A stretch of 64,000 nucleotides of DNA, taken from NCBI GenBank assembly GCA_012960115.1, contig DUBX01000042.1:85364-149363 (forward strand), given 5' to 3'. Shown here one piece after another: positions 1 to 10,848 of the stretch. This DNA comes from Porticoccaceae bacterium (GTDB lineage Bacteria > Pseudomonadota > Gammaproteobacteria > Pseudomonadales > Porticoccaceae). The translations under genes were made by a program, and so were the position numbers. Under the pieces are notes generated by a model. It saw only the letters and a program-made list of their open reading frames with translations. It was not told the origin of the DNA and searched no databases. Every line of letters starts with the position of its first letter. Within the stretch, counting starts at the first letter, position 1.

Positions 1-549
1 GGCGTCAACGGCAATCGCCGTCTTGCCGATCTGGCGGTCACCAATGATTAGCTCTCGCTGACCACGACCAATCGGCACCATAGCGTCAACCGCTTTCAAA
101 CCAATTTGCACAGGTTGATCAACGGACTGCCTCTCAATAACACCTGGTGCCACTTTTTCAAGGGCGTCGGTAAGCGCGGCGTTAATCGGCCCTTTACCAT
201 CGATAGGGTTACCCAAGGCATCAACTACACGACCTTCAAGTTCTGGGCCAACAGGGACTTCCAGTACTCGCCCAGTGCACCGTGCTTTTTGGCCTTCAGC
301 CAGTGACTGGTAATCGCCCAAAACAACAGCGCCGACAGAGTCGCGCTCGAGGTTAAGTGCCATACCGTAAACTCCGCCATCGAACTCAATCATTTCGCCA
401 TACATTACATCGGCTAAACCGTGTATGCGAATGATCCCGTCCGATACGGAAACAATGGTGCCCTCATTTTGGGCTTCTGATGAAACATCAAGGTTGTCAA
501 TACGACTCTTGATAATTTCACTGATCTCTGATGGATTCAGTTGCTGCAT
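1..549 (-). CDS. atpA: ATP synthase F1 subunit alpha, 5' part (cut by window edge)
   Basis: This is the first 183 codons of the F1 alpha subunit, a nucleotide-binding, mostly non-catalytic subunit of the ATP synthase head on the cytoplasmic side of the membrane. It starts at ATG 549-547 with [17 protein letters not shown], the usual alpha N-terminus that meets the delta subunit. The beta-barrel domain ([17 protein letters not shown]) is followed by the alpha-type P-loop GDRQIGKT near residues 169-176, just before the edge. It lies 16 bases after atpH in the same operon, and the remaining two thirds of the protein lie outside the window. Identification is certain; only the 3' end is missing. 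Confidence 0.97.
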   Translation of the reverse strand, partial: MQQLNPSEISEIIKSRIDNLDVSSEAQNEGTIVSVSDGIIRIHGLADVMYGEMIEFDGGVYGMALNLERDSVGAVVLGDYQSLAEGQKARCTGRVLEVPVGPELEGRVVDALGNPIDGKGPINAALTDALEKVAPGVIERQSVDQPVQIGLKAVDAMVPIGRGQRELIIGDRQIGKTAIAVDA

Positions 550-565
550 GCTTAGGCCTCAATCC

Positions 566-1102
566 TTAGGAATTTAGTGACTCGGCGAGTTTGGTCAAAC
601 GACCGCGAATGGAACCGTCTATAACGGTGTCCCCGGCACGGATAACCGCACCACCCAACAGGCTCTTATCTAAACTAACCTGCATATTTACTTTGCGTTC
701 TAATTTTTCACTCAGCGCCCCAGACAACATCTGCTGCTGAGCAGCATCCAATGTCTGAGCTGAAGTTACTTCCACATCAATCGCTTTGTCACGATTGGCT
801 TTCATAATTTCAAACTGATGCGAAATTTGCGGCAATAATGTTAAACGTCTATTTTCAGACAAAATAACCACAAAGTTCTGCCCTGCTACATTAAGGGTAT
901 CACCGCAAATTTCAATAACGGTTGCCGCCTGTAATGTCGTTGTTGAGCTAGGTGAACCCAACAGCTTAACGACCGCGGACTGTTGCGTTACAACTGCCGC
1001 AGTGGCTAGGCTTTGTGCCCAACCTTGTAGATCCTTAGTATCCACAGCAAATTCAAACGCTGCTTTGGCATAGGGTCTAGCTAGGGTGCTCAATTCTGCC
1101 AT
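566..1102 (-). CDS. atpH: ATP synthase F1 subunit delta
   Basis: The 178-residue product has the usual length of bacterial delta (OSCP-like), the stator subunit that ties the top of F1 to the b-subunit stalk. The N-terminal helical domain begins MAELSTLARPYAKAAFEFA, a hallmark of the family. The C-terminal part contains the conserved DKSLLGGAVIRAGDTVIDGS segment, close to the family signature. It sits between atpF (12 bases upstream) and atpA (16 bases downstream) in the standard order, so it is almost certainly translated from the atp operon transcript. Nothing unusual is seen. Confidence 0.97.
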   Translation of the reverse strand: MAELSTLARPYAKAAFEFAVDTKDLQGWAQSLATAAVVTQQSAVVKLLGSPSSTTTLQAATVIEICGDTLNVAGQNFVVILSENRRLTLLPQISHQFEIMKANRDKAIDVEVTSAQTLDAAQQQMLSGALSEKLERKVNMQVSLDKSLLGGAVIRAGDTVIDGSIRGRLTKLAESLNS

Positions 1103-1114
1103 GGTAAACCTCGG

Positions 1115-1585
1115 TTAGAGTTGCGTAGCCAGCTTATCGACCAACGCACGATTAGCTTTATCATCAATCGACGCCTCGAGAATCTTTTCGGCTCCTGCAA
1201 GCGCTAATCCAGCCACTTTAGAGCGAAGCTCTTCTTTGGCACGATTAATTTCTTGCTCGATCTCTGCTTCCGCCGCAACCTTGAGTCTGTCGCCTTCTGC
1301 CACAGCCTGCTGTTTTGCTTCATCAACAATTTGATTCGCGCGCTTGTTGGCCTGATCAACGATGCCAGCAGCTTCCTGCTTGGCTTCCTTCATCTGGTCC
1401 GTAGCTTCGTTCTTAGCTGCCTCAAGATCACGCATGGCGCGGTCAGCTGCATCAAGTCCGTCAGCGATTTTTTGCTGGCGCTCTTCCATGGCCCCAATAA
1501 TGACTGGCCACACAAACTTCATGCAAAACCACACAAAGATTGCGAACGTCACCATCTGACCAAAAAGCGTTAGATTAATATTCAC
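1115..1585 (-). CDS. atpF: ATP synthase Fo subunit b
   Basis: The 156-residue product matches the E. coli b subunit length. A single N-terminal membrane helix (about residues 5-27, beginning [20 protein letters not shown]) is followed by a long Ala/Glu/Lys-rich coiled coil that forms the peripheral stalk with delta. Two copies in the membrane hold alpha3beta3 against rotation. It lies 45 bases after atpE and 12 bases before atpH. The plus-strand open frames over this gene are shadows of the repetitive Ala/Glu codons. Identification is secure from sequence and position. Confidence 0.97.
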   Translation of the reverse strand: MNINLTLFGQMVTFAIFVWFCMKFVWPVIIGAMEERQQKIADGLDAADRAMRDLEAAKNEATDQMKEAKQEAAGIVDQANKRANQIVDEAKQQAVAEGDRLKVAAEAEIEQEINRAKEELRSKVAGLALAGAEKILEASIDDKANRALVDKLATQL

Positions 1586-1630
1586 GCCATCACCTCATTA
1601 ATTAAGGTTGGTTTAAAAAACTAATTGTTG

Positions 1631-1885
<255 letters not shown>

Positions 1886-1910
1886 TCAATAGTTATAAAT
1901 AAAAACAAAG

Positions 1911-2981
<1,071 letters not shown>

Positions 2982-3050
2982 CTACTTATCTCAACTCATC
3001 TTAAACCTAAAGGTCGCACCAAGTAACATCACTCGCGTGCCATTTATTTT

Positions 3051-3449
3051 TTATTTTAATGCTTTTGCAATTAGTGCTAATTGCAACGGGATCATGGCAA
3101 CAAAAGCAACCGAAAACCCAAAAATATTCACGCTATCAAACAGTACAAAGGTTGCAATACACCCCGAAGCGGTCAGCAACACCTTGCCAGCTTCACCTCG
3201 GTACATTGAACTCAAAACCTTGTCCGCTTGGTTTGCTCCGGCATATTTAAATGCCTGGAAGGTAAACCACGCCTGTGGGAGAACCTGACACAACCCGCCA
3301 AAAAAAACCGATAACGCCACATTTAAACTAAACCAAAACGCTCCAACCGTTAGCGCCAGTAACACCAACAACTGAATAAGCGAAACCTTAAAAACCGGCG
3401 GTCTTGGAATGGTCGTCATCAAAGGGTCTTGCCACCTTGTCCCCAACAT
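3051..3449 (-). CDS. atpI: ATP synthase protein I
   Basis: The product is up to 132 residues with four predicted membrane helices and heads the atp operon, the usual place for AtpI, which helps c-ring assembly and possibly Mg2+ or cation supply. The segment LSVFFGGLCQVLPQAWFTFQ resembles the family core seen in gammaproteobacteria. The start is uncertain: ATG 3449 gives MLGTRWQDPL before a second Met at 3419 (MTTIPRPP), which may be the true start. It is 69 bases upstream of atpB and about 40 bases downstream of a strong promoter. AtpI is poorly conserved, so the call rests on topology plus position. Confidence 0.88.
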   Translation of the reverse strand: MLGTRWQDPLMTTIPRPPVFKVSLIQLLVLLALTVGAFWFSLNVALSVFFGGLCQVLPQAWFTFQAFKYAGANQADKVLSSMYRGEAGKVLLTASGCIATFVLFDSVNIFGFSVAFVAMIPLQLALIAKALK

Positions 3450-3487
3450 CTTTACCGAGCCATCTTAACCCACTCGTAAGCGGGGGC

Positions 3488-3516
3488 ATTATAGGTTTAC
3501 TCGGAGTGTTATTCAA
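3488..3516 (-). promoter_or_regulatory. Sigma-70 promoter for the atp operon
   Basis: Read on the minus strand, a -35 box TTGAAT (3516-3511) and a perfect -10 box TATAAT (3493-3488) are separated by exactly 17 bases. Transcription would begin near 3480 and run into atpI, about 35-60 bases away. No other good promoter is visible between parB and atpI. Confidence 0.65.
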
Positions 3517-3571
3517 CTCAAACATGCGGGTTATATAGTAGTAATTCATCTTCCTGATAATGCTTACCGAT

Positions 3572-4459
3572 CTATTTTATGTGGGCAAGAATTCCCTCTA
3601 GCTCATCAACACTGTTGTATTTAACCGTTAGGGTTCCTGAGCCTTTTGCGCTGTGCTTAATTAGCACCGCAGCGCCGATTTTTTCAGACAGGTCTTCCTG
3701 TACTCTAATAATGTCAGCATCAACTGTATAGGACTTAGCTACACCTGGCCCGGCAGTCCCAAGCTGCATCCTCTTCACCAAAGCCTCAGTTTGCCGAACC
3801 GTCATTGAGTTAGCCCCTACTTCTCGCCCGGCCTTTACTTGCTGTCCTCCCTCTAGGGCGAGCAAGCACTTAGCATGACCCAACTCAATCTCCCCTAATT
3901 CCAGTTGCCGCTGAACAGCAATATCAAGCGATGCTAGACGCATTAAGTTAGCCACGGCAGTTCTCGACTTACCCACCGCTTCAGCAACCTGCTGCTGTGT
4001 TAATTTAAACTCATCTTGGAGCCTTATTAAGGCCTGGCTTTCCTCTATGGCGTTGAGGTCTTCGCGCTGTATATTTTCAATTAACGCCATCGCGATCGCA
4101 GTTTTATCACTAATATCACGAACAATAGCTGGGATTTTATCAATTCCGGCTTGCTGGGTTGCCCTCCAGCGACGCTCGCCGGCTATTATTTCATATTTGT
4201 TTTCACCCAGCTTACGTACAACAATGGGTTGCATAACCCCTTGCTGAGAGATGGAGTTTGCCAGCTCTTGTAAGGCCTGAGGATTCAAATCTCTACGCGG
4301 TTGATACTTACCTCGCTGCAAAAATTCAACGGGTATTTCAGCTAACGCTCCATCACCAAAGACTTGCTTTGCGCCTTCTTCGCCCGCGTCGACTTGATCT
4401 TCGTTAAAACCAAGAAGCGCATCTAATCCTTTTCCCAAGCTTTGTCGTTTTGCCAGCAT
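3572..4459 (-). CDS. parB: Chromosome-partitioning protein ParB
   Basis: This 295-residue ParB/Spo0J protein binds parS, loads and slides on DNA as a CTP-dependent clamp, and works with ParA in origin segregation. The N-terminal tail MLAKRQSLGKGLDALLG is typical of chromosomal ParB. The CTP-binding motif GERRWR is at residues 94-99, the ENIQREDLN segment at 128-136, and the helix-turn-helix that reads parS at about 153-172 (LTQQQVAEAVGKSRTAVANL). The C-terminal dimerisation domain ends the protein. The start lies one base after the parA stop codon, so the two are co-translated. Two likely parS targets are inside recF, about 11 kb away. Confidence 0.98.
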   Translation of the reverse strand: MLAKRQSLGKGLDALLGFNEDQVDAGEEGAKQVFGDGALAEIPVEFLQRGKYQPRRDLNPQALQELANSISQQGVMQPIVVRKLGENKYEIIAGERRWRATQQAGIDKIPAIVRDISDKTAIAMALIENIQREDLNAIEESQALIRLQDEFKLTQQQVAEAVGKSRTAVANLMRLASLDIAVQRQLELGEIELGHAKCLLALEGGQQVKAGREVGANSMTVRQTEALVKRMQLGTAGPGVAKSYTVDADIIRVQEDLSEKIGAAVLIKHSAKGSGTLTVKYNSVDELEGILAHIK

Positions 4460-4460
4460 C

Positions 4461-5261
4461 TTATTGCGCCTTCAAGGTGTCTTTATTTGTTGTTTGTTCT
4501 TTCTCTAGCCGAAGTATTTCTCCAGCCAAAGCAAGATAGGCTAAAGAGCCTTTTGAGTTGCGGTCATATGCCAACGCAGGCAACCCATGACTTGGTGCTT
4601 CCGCTAGCCTTACATTGCGTGGAATACTAATACGATAGACCCTGTCGCCAAAATACTTTCTAAGTTGCGCTGACACCGCATTAGTGAGACTGCTACGAGG
4701 ATCATACATAGTTCTTAAAATACCCTGAATCCGTAACTTTGGGTTAATAAGCTTGGCAATTTGCCGAATGGTGTTATTTAAATCAGACAGTCCCTCTAAG
4801 GCATAGTATTCGCATTGCATGGGTATTATAACTCCATCGCTAGCAACCAACGCATTCACCGTCATCATATTCAGTGAAGGCGGACAATCAATTACAATAA
4901 AATCGTAATTACTGGCGATCCTATTCAGCGCGTGGCGTAATCGCGTTTCTCGACCAATTTCCTGCATTAATTCCACTTCCGCCGCCACCAAGTCTCTGTT
5001 GGCTGGCAATAAATCATAGCCACCAGCTTCAGTGGTCACAATAACCTCTTCTATTGGGTTCTTCTCGGTTAAAACGTGATAGACGCTCAGTTGACAGTTT
5101 TGTTTATCAACGCCCGACCCCATAGTAGCGTTACCTTGGGGGTCAATGTCAACGAGTAAAACACGCTGCTTATAAGCATGAAGACAGGCGGCCAAGTTGA
5201 CGCTAGTTGTGGTTTTACCAACGCCGCCTTTTTGGTTTGCTATCGAAATAATCTTCGCCAA
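4461..5261 (-). CDS. parA: Chromosome-partitioning ATPase ParA
   Basis: This 266-residue deviant-Walker ATPase (ParA/Soj) moves ParB-parS complexes across the nucleoid. It begins MAKIISIANQKGGVGKTTTS, with the deviant Walker A box KGGVGKT at 11-17. Further motifs are the switch DIDPQGN (about 38-44) and Walker B FIVIDCPPSLN. It lies 25 bases after rsmG and directly before parB, the standard mnmG-rsmG-parA-parB order near the origin. Length and motifs are typical of a chromosomal rather than plasmid ParA. Confidence 0.98.
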   Translation of the reverse strand: MAKIISIANQKGGVGKTTTSVNLAACLHAYKQRVLLVDIDPQGNATMGSGVDKQNCQLSVYHVLTEKNPIEEVIVTTEAGGYDLLPANRDLVAAEVELMQEIGRETRLRHALNRIASNYDFIVIDCPPSLNMMTVNALVASDGVIIPMQCEYYALEGLSDLNNTIRQIAKLINPKLRIQGILRTMYDPRSSLTNAVSAQLRKYFGDRVYRISIPRNVRLAEAPSHGLPALAYDRNSKGSLAYLALAGEILRLEKEQTTNKDTLKAQ

Positions 5262-5286
5262 TGTTCTATTTCCCGCTCAATATAAT

Positions 5287-5946
5287 TTATGTTTTTACTA
5301 TTTTTATTAAATGCCGTTGGCCTTCAACGCCAGGAACATTTATCGAGTTCAACATTTCGACCTTATAGTTTTTCGGTAGTTCGCTCAACTCTGTTTGTGG
5401 TAATTTACCTTTCATTGCTAAAAAATAACCGTTTTGATTGAGAAGATGTTGACAGTTTTTAACCATATCACCTAAAGAGCTAAACGCTCTACTTAAAACA
5501 CAATCATAAGTTTGTTTTGGATGAAAATCCTGCACGCGCTGGTTCACTTCCGAAATATTATCTAACCCTAACTCTAGTTTTGTTTGGAATAAAAAGCGCG
5601 TTTTCTTACCGTTACTGTCAAGCAAGGTAAAGTTTTTATTTTGATTGATAATGGCTAGAGGAATACCTGGTAGACCTGGTCCAGTGCCAACATCAATGAA
5701 GCGATCACCCTGGAGCTCTGCTGAAATTGCCAGGCTGTCTAAAAGATGCAGGTTGATCATATCAAATGGATCGCGAATAGCCGTCAGGTTGTAAGCTTTA
5801 TTCCAACGCTCCAAAAGACCTAGATAGTTTAACAGTTGGTTTATCTGTTTTTCGCTACAAGTCAGGTGCAGCAACTCTAAGCCCAGTTTAAGTTGATCCT
5901 GTTTTTGACTTTTAGACCCACCCGAGGAGTGTTTTGAATTCATCAT
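5287..5946 (-). CDS. rsmG: 16S rRNA (guanine-527-N7)-methyltransferase RsmG
   Basis: This cytoplasmic SAM-dependent enzyme methylates G527 of 16S rRNA. The 219-residue product contains the family signature around YNLTAIRDP (residues 52-60) and HLLDSLA, then the SAM-binding loop VGTGPGLPG at 86-94. Later segments (SRAFSSLGDM, MKGKLP) also match the family. An extra Ser/Lys/Gln-rich stretch precedes the conserved core, so a start at the second Met (5943) is equally possible. It is 12 bases downstream of mnmG and probably in one operon with it and parAB. Confidence 0.97.
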   Translation of the reverse strand: MMNSKHSSGGSKSQKQDQLKLGLELLHLTCSEKQINQLLNYLGLLERWNKAYNLTAIRDPFDMINLHLLDSLAISAELQGDRFIDVGTGPGLPGIPLAIINQNKNFTLLDSNGKKTRFLFQTKLELGLDNISEVNQRVQDFHPKQTYDCVLSRAFSSLGDMVKNCQHLLNQNGYFLAMKGKLPQTELSELPKNYKVEMLNSINVPGVEGQRHLIKIVKT

Positions 5947-5958
5947 ATTATCTTTTTG

Positions 5959-7827
5959 TTAGGCAGCGCGTTTTTTTAGCTGCACCAGCAACAGTGAAAT
6001 AGCAGCGGGTGTTACACCGGCAACGCGAGACGCTCGAGCCAAGGTTTCAGGAAGTGCGTCACCTAGCTTTTGTTTTACTTCATTAGATAAGCCTTTGACT
6101 TGTTCGTAATCGAAATCAGCGGGTATAGCCGTATTTTCATGTCTTTGTAGTCGGTCTATTTCCGCTTGTTGTCGACTGATATACCCTGAATACTTAGCAT
6201 CAACCTCTATTTGTTGAGCAATATCTTGGTTAGGTTTGTTATCTGGAAATAACTCTCCAATAATCTTGTGATTTAGTTCTGGCCTTTTTAATAGGTCAAA
6301 CAAAGAGTATTCATGCGAAATAGGGTGGTCTATGTGCTTAGATAGTTTTTCCGCGCTTTCGCTGCCTGGTTGTATCCAGGTGTTTTTCAGCCGCTGACTT
6401 TCAGTTTCAATAGCGTCCTGCTTTTCACAAAAACTTTTCCATCTATCGTCAGTGACCAACCCAAGTTCCCGTCCCTTTTCGGTAAGTCTGGCATCTGCGT
6501 TATCTTCTCGAAGCAGTAATCGATATTCGGCACGACTGGTGAACATTCGATAGGGCTCATCGGTTCCCATGGTAATTAAGTCGTCAACCAACACCCCCAT
6601 ATAAGCAGTATTTCGGGTAGGGCACCAACTGTCTTTTTCCTGCACTTTTAATGCTGCGTTGATTCCGGCCAGCATGCCTTGTGCCGCAGCTTCCTCATAA
6701 CCAGTAGTGCCATTAATTTGGCCTGCAAAGAATAATCCCTCTATCGACTTTGTTTCTAAGGAATATTTGAGATCTTGAGGGTTGAAATAGTCATATTCTA
6801 TGGCATACCCTGGTCTTGTTATGTGCGCTTTTTCAAACCCGGTTATAGACCGAACCAACTCCAACTGCACGTCAAATGGTAAACTGGTTGAAATGCCGTT
6901 AGGGTAAAGCTCGTAGGTATCAAGGCCTTCTGGTTCTATAAAAATTTGGTGCTGGTCTTTGTCAGCGAATCTAACTACTTTATCTTCAATAGACGGGCAA
7001 TATCTCGGGCCAACACCATCAATAACACCCGTGTATAGAGGCGACCTATCCATACCTCCTTTGATTATTGAGTGTGTTGTAGGGTTGGTGTAAGTGATCC
7101 AACAACAGGTTTGTTTTGGATGTTGATTAATATTACCTAGGTAGGACATCACCGGTTCTGGCTTATCGCCCCACTGCTCCTGGAGAGATTTAAAGCTTAC
7201 GCTTCTGGCGTCAATTCTTGGTGGGGTGCCTGTTTTTAAGCGTTCAACCCTAAATGGTAGTTCTCTCAAGCGTCTTGCTAGGTTTTCAGCGGGCGGGTCT
7301 CCAGCTCTACCAGCTGAATGGTTTTCTAATCCTATGTGGACCTTACCGGCGAGAAAGGTTCCTGCTGTAACGACGACTGTTTTCGCCTTAAATTTCAAGC
7401 CCATCTGGGTAATAACGCCAACAATTCTATCCTGCTCGATAATTAAATCATCGACGGCTTGCTGGAAGATTGTTAAGTTTTCCTGATTCTCAAGGATTCT
7501 TCTAATAGCAGCTTTATACCTAACCCGGTCTGCCTGAGCTCTTGTCGCTCTTACCGCTGGACCTTTTCTTGCGTTTAAAACCCTAAAGTGAATTCCACTA
7601 AGATCCGTTGCTAAGGCCATTGCACCGCCTAAGGCATCCACCTCCTTCACTAAATGGCTCTTACCAATCCCGCCGATAGCCGGATTGCAAGACATTTGCC
7701 CTAAGGTTTCAATATTATGTGTTAGCAATAAGGTTTGGGCGCCCATGCGCGCAGCAGCAAGACATGCCTCAGTTCCGGCATGGCCTCCACCAACAACAAT
7801 AACGTCAAAATCGCTTGGGTACTGCAT
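5959..7827 (-). CDS. mnmG: tRNA uridine-34 5-carboxymethylaminomethyl modification enzyme MnmG (GidA)
   Basis: This 622-residue FAD enzyme acts with MnmE to place the carboxymethylaminomethyl group on wobble U34 of several tRNAs. The dinucleotide fold GGGHAGTEA is near residues 13-21. The conserved [16 protein letters not shown] and the TGTPPRID active-site segment follow, and the C-terminal helical domain ends with [20 protein letters not shown]. Length is normal. Its partner mnmE is also in the window on the other strand. It is the first minus-strand gene left of the 569-base AT-rich gap; a TATAAT-like -10 box occurs at 7865-7860 without a convincing -35. Confidence 0.98.
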   Translation of the reverse strand: MQYPSDFDVIVVGGGHAGTEACLAAARMGAQTLLLTHNIETLGQMSCNPAIGGIGKSHLVKEVDALGGAMALATDLSGIHFRVLNARKGPAVRATRAQADRVRYKAAIRRILENQENLTIFQQAVDDLIIEQDRIVGVITQMGLKFKAKTVVVTAGTFLAGKVHIGLENHSAGRAGDPPAENLARRLRELPFRVERLKTGTPPRIDARSVSFKSLQEQWGDKPEPVMSYLGNINQHPKQTCCWITYTNPTTHSIIKGGMDRSPLYTGVIDGVGPRYCPSIEDKVVRFADKDQHQIFIEPEGLDTYELYPNGISTSLPFDVQLELVRSITGFEKAHITRPGYAIEYDYFNPQDLKYSLETKSIEGLFFAGQINGTTGYEEAAAQGMLAGINAALKVQEKDSWCPTRNTAYMGVLVDDLITMGTDEPYRMFTSRAEYRLLLREDNADARLTEKGRELGLVTDDRWKSFCEKQDAIETESQRLKNTWIQPGSESAEKLSKHIDHPISHEYSLFDLLKRPELNHKIIGELFPDNKPNQDIAQQIEVDAKYSGYISRQQAEIDRLQRHENTAIPADFDYEQVKGLSNEVKQKLGDALPETLARASRVAGVTPAAISLLLVQLKKRAA

Positions 7828-8396
7828 AGTCTTCGCTGTTACTTATTCCACGGCTGAGCATTATACGTTATTCAAAGGGTTTTAATGGATTTCGTTTTTG
7901 TGATCGTTTTAAACCGTTCAACTGTTATTTAATGATATAAGTAATATTAATATATTTAAGGTATTAGTTTATTGTTATTGTTATTAGGGAGGCGTTTAAT
8001 TGTGGATTATATTAATTTTATTATGCTTTTCATGTAGTTACATAGAGATTTTAGCTGTATAACATGGCTTTTTTTCTGTTTTTATAATGCGCACACTTAT
8101 GTTTGGTTTTGTATTAATAAACACACTTTAGCGGTTATAGAAAGAAAAGTAGTAATTTTGTGGGTAACTTTTTTATCTCAATGGTAGTTCTTAACAGGTT
8201 GTTGCCGGTTTTAGTGAAGTGTTAGTTGTTGATGTATTAACTATGAGTAAGTTGTGGGTTTTTCTTATCGACGGAAGCGTTGGTCTGCTGGTCGTTATTT
8301 TGCATATTTACTGAATAAATCATTGAACTATGAGGTTAATTTCTTTAGAATCGCCGACCCTGAAACAGTAGCTCAAAGAAAAGTGGACATAACGTC
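7828..8396. other. AT-rich divergent intergenic region; possible origin-proximal element
   Basis: This 569-base gap holds no ORF with coding character. It separates an all-minus block (atp to mnmG) from an all-plus block (rpmH to gyrB), the pattern expected where replication forks diverge. It is very AT-rich, especially 7920-8060. I find only imperfect DnaA boxes: TGTGGATTA at 8001-8009 and TGTGGGTAA at 8159-8167, each one mismatch from TGTGNATAA. It also holds the rpmH promoter. It may be all or part of oriC, or simply a long divergent promoter region; the dnaA-proximal gap has better boxes. Confidence 0.4.
8323..8351 (+). promoter_or_regulatory. Sigma-70 promoter for rpmH-rnpA
   Basis: A -35 box TTGAAC (8323-8328) and a -10 box TAGAAT (8346-8351) are separated by 17 bases. 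The inferred transcription start is near 8358, about 40 bases before the rpmH ATG. The rpmH-rnpA-yidD-yidC genes follow with gaps of only a few bases or overlaps and probably share this transcript. Confidence 0.55.
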
Positions 8397-8531
8397 ATGA
8401 AAAGAACATTTCAACCTAGCAACCTGAAGCGCAAGCGCACTCACGGCTTTAGAGCTCGCATGGCGACACCAGGTGGCCGCGCAGTGTTAAACCGTCGGCG
8501 TGCAAAAGGCCGCAAGCGTCTTTCAGCGTAA
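8397..8531 (+). CDS. rpmH: 50S ribosomal protein L34
   Basis: A 44-codon gene starts at ATG 8397 and stops at TAA 8529-8531. The product begins [20 protein letters not shown], continues with [19 protein letters not shown] and ends KRLSA, which is bacterial L34 in full. L34 is a small, highly basic protein of the large ribosomal subunit. It is followed immediately by rnpA, the near-universal arrangement next to the origin. The gene is short but the match leaves no real doubt. Confidence 0.98.
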   Translation: MKRTFQPSNLKRKRTHGFRARMATPGGRAVLNRRRAKGRKRLSA

Positions 8532-8543
8532 GGTTTGGGCTCA

Positions 8544-8918
8544 GTGCCCAGCTTAAGGTTTAATAAAGAAAAGCGATTACTCAAGGCCTCTGAATTTCAA
8601 GAGGTCTTCGATACCAATACATTCAAGATTGCACACCCAAAGCTTTTAATGCTCGCAAAGTTTAACTGCCGCGACAATTCAAGGTTGGGTTTAGTGGTGG
8701 GCAAAAAAAACATCTCGACGGCTGTTGGTCGTAATAGCGTTAAGAGAATAGTGCGTGAAACATTTAGGCTTGAGCAGTTCAGTCAGCCGATAGATGTTGT
8801 TTTTTTTGCTAGAAGAGACGCCCACAAGCTGAGCTCTGATGAGATGACCTTGTTGTTACAACAATCTTGGTGCAGACTTCGGCAGCGCTGCGATAAACAA
8901 GAGGAAAAAAATGCGTAA
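8544..8918 (+). CDS. rnpA: Ribonuclease P protein component
   Basis: This is the protein cofactor of RNase P, which helps the catalytic RNA trim 5' leaders of pre-tRNAs. The product has the RNR signature in [12 protein letters not shown] and the LGLVVGKKN strand. No ATG is available. The options are TTG 8535 or GTG 8544. I prefer GTG 8544 because an AAGG ribosome-binding site at 8530-8533 is then 10 bases away, whereas it is only one base from TTG 8535. GTG is also the rnpA start in E. coli. The 3' end overlaps yidD by 8 bases. Confidence 0.95.
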   Translation: MPSLRFNKEKRLLKASEFQEVFDTNTFKIAHPKLLMLAKFNCRDNSRLGLVVGKKNISTAVGRNSVKRIVRETFRLEQFSQPIDVVFFARRDAHKLSSDEMTLLLQQSWCRLRQRCDKQEEKNA

Positions 8919-9168
8919 ACTGGCCCTTGCATGCATTCGTTTTTACCAGCGAGCCATTAGCCCGCTGCTTGGCAGTAATTGCCGATTCCACCCTACCTGT
9001 TCTTGTTATGCAGAGGAGGCCTTTGATCGATTTGGGTTTATTAAAGGCAGTTATTTAACAATATTGAGGATAGTGAAGTGTCATCCTTTTCACCCCGGAG
9101 GCTTTGATCCTGTTGGGGACGACAAAGCAGTTCAAGTGACCTCGCATAAAAACCAAAAAGAGTTATAA
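8911..9168 (+). CDS. yidD: Membrane protein insertion efficiency factor YidD
   Basis: The 85-residue product contains the YidD core: [27 protein letters not shown] and [13 protein letters not shown], with conserved cysteines and the HP pairs. YidD is a small amphipathic protein at the inner membrane that assists YidC-dependent insertion. It overlaps the end of rnpA by 8 bases and ends 5 bases before yidC, so translation of the three is probably coupled. Length is normal for the family. Confidence 0.96.
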   Translation: MRKLALACIRFYQRAISPLLGSNCRFHPTCSCYAEEAFDRFGFIKGSYLTILRIVKCHPFHPGGFDPVGDDKAVQVTSHKNQKEL

Positions 9169-9173
9169 ATAAT

Positions 9174-10844
9174 ATGGATTGGCAAAAGACAGTTTTAATC
9201 GCGGGCATGGCTATTGTGGCGTGGTTGTTAGTTATTCAGTGGAATCAATTTCAAGACGACCGAATAGAGCTTTCGCAGGCGAGCTTGGCTCAGGGGCCGA
9301 CCTATTTCTCTGACAATGAGCCTTCAGCGCCCTTTGAAAATGGCAATCTAGATTCAGAGTTGCCGCTATTACAGCAGCCAATATCGATTCCACAAGAAAC
9401 GCCTGAAAGGAATCTTATTGTAGTCAAAAACAATGTTGTTGAGTTCACCATTGATACTCTTGGGGGCGATATTGTAGGCGCTAAATTGTTAAAACACTTA
9501 GATAAAATGCCCAACCTAGGCGGACAGCCGCTAGCTATTTTACAACAAAACAATACGGCAACTTATATTGCGAAAAGCGGGCTTATTGGTCCAAACGCCA
9601 CAGATAAGAATAACAGCAGGCCCCAATTTGCATCGTCGAGCAACCGCTATCAAATACAAGACAACCAAGAAATACTGAACGTTGATCTAACTTTAAATGT
9701 GGACGGCGTAAAAATTGTTAAGCGGTTTCAGTTGAGCCAAGAGGGTTATGGTGTCAGTGTTCAATATCTAATTAACAACCTAACTAGCTCAGAATTTAAT
9801 GCCAATTTTTATGGCCAAATAAAGAGAGATTCAAAGCCGCCAGGAGGAAGCGCTAGCGGACTTGGAGCGCAACCCTATTTGGGGGCGGCTCTCCGTGAGC
9901 CTGAGACCAACTATGCCAAATATGATTTTAGTGAGATCGCAGAAAGCAGCGTAAAAACGGTGATTACCGGTGGTTGGATAACGATGATACAGCATTATTT
10001 TATTGGCGCCTGGATACCACCGACAGACGACCAAAATAGGTATGAGCTCCGGAAAGTTAAAGACGAAGACGTGTACTTAATGAGTTTTATCGGAGAGCCT
10101 ATTGTTGTCGACGCGGGGCAGTTTGGTAGCTATGAAGCGATTTTTTACGTTGGCCCCAAAGACCAAGAAGAGCTCTCTAAGCTCGCGGAGTATCTTGATT
10201 TGACTGTTGACTATGGGTTTTTGTGGATGATCGGAAAGCCTATCTTTTTTACGATGAAAGCGATTCATGGTGTTATCGGTAATTGGGGTTGGTCGATTAT
10301 ATTATTAACGCTTCTGATAAAATTACTGTTGTTCCCTCTCTCAGCGGCAAGCCTTAAGTCAATGGCCAAAATGCGCAACTTGCAACCGGAAATGACTCGC
10401 CTTAAAGAACTTTATGGTGATGACCGGCAAAAGATGTCACAAGAGACTATGAGCCTGTATAAGAAAGAGAAAGTGAATCCAGCGGGGGGTTGTTTTCCGA
10501 TGCTGCTGCAAATGCCGGTGTTCTTATCACTTTATTGGGTGTTGCTAGAGTCCGTAGAAATACGCCATGCGCCTTGGGTGTTTTGGATTCAAGATTTATC
10601 CGCCAAAGACCCCTATTTCATTTTACCGATTGTGATGGGCGCGAGCATGTTGCTGATGCAAAAAATGCAACCAATGCCCACCGATCCAATGCAAGCCAAA
10701 ATAATGCAGTTTATGCCCATTGGCTTCACGTTTTTGTTTATGACCTTCCCGTCTGGACTAGTGCTTTACTGGACAGTTAATAATTTATTATCAATGGCCC
10801 AGCAGTGGTATGTTAATAGCCATTTGATCAGTAAGAAGAAATAG
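9174..10844 (+). CDS. yidC: Membrane protein insertase YidC
   Basis: This 556-residue protein is the inner-membrane insertase and chaperone that works alone or with SecYEG. An N-terminal membrane helix (about residues 5-20) is followed by the large periplasmic beta domain of gram-negative YidC (about 60-340). The conserved five-helix insertase core occupies the C-terminal part, with NWGWSIILLTLLIKLLLFPL, NPAGGCFPMLLQMPVFLSLY and the final VLYWTVNNLLSMAQQWY. The length matches Proteobacteria. It ends before a strong hairpin at 10849-10884, and mnmE starts 54 bases on. Confidence 0.98.
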   Translation: MDWQKTVLIAGMAIVAWLLVIQWNQFQDDRIELSQASLAQGPTYFSDNEPSAPFENGNLDSELPLLQQPISIPQETPERNLIVVKNNVVEFTIDTLGGDIVGAKLLKHLDKMPNLGGQPLAILQQNNTATYIAKSGLIGPNATDKNNSRPQFASSSNRYQIQDNQEILNVDLTLNVDGVKIVKRFQLSQEGYGVSVQYLINNLTSSEFNANFYGQIKRDSKPPGGSASGLGAQPYLGAALREPETNYAKYDFSEIAESSVKTVITGGWITMIQHYFIGAWIPPTDDQNRYELRKVKDEDVYLMSFIGEPIVVDAGQFGSYEAIFYVGPKDQEELSKLAEYLDLTVDYGFLWMIGKPIFFTMKAIHGVIGNWGWSIILLTLLIKLLLFPLSAASLKSMAKMRNLQPEMTRLKELYGDDRQKMSQETMSLYKKEKVNPAGGCFPMLLQMPVFLSLYWVLLESVEIRHAPWVFWIQDLSAKDPYFILPIVMGASMLLMQKMQPMPTDPMQAKIMQFMPIGFTFLFMTFPSGLVLYWTVNNLLSMAQQWYVNSHLISKKK

Positions 10845-10848
10845 CAAA

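Noticed and set aside
1253-1573. A 106-codon plus-strand ORF over atpF
   Set aside because: It mirrors the repetitive Ala/Glu/Lys codons of the b-subunit coiled coil and is a shadow.
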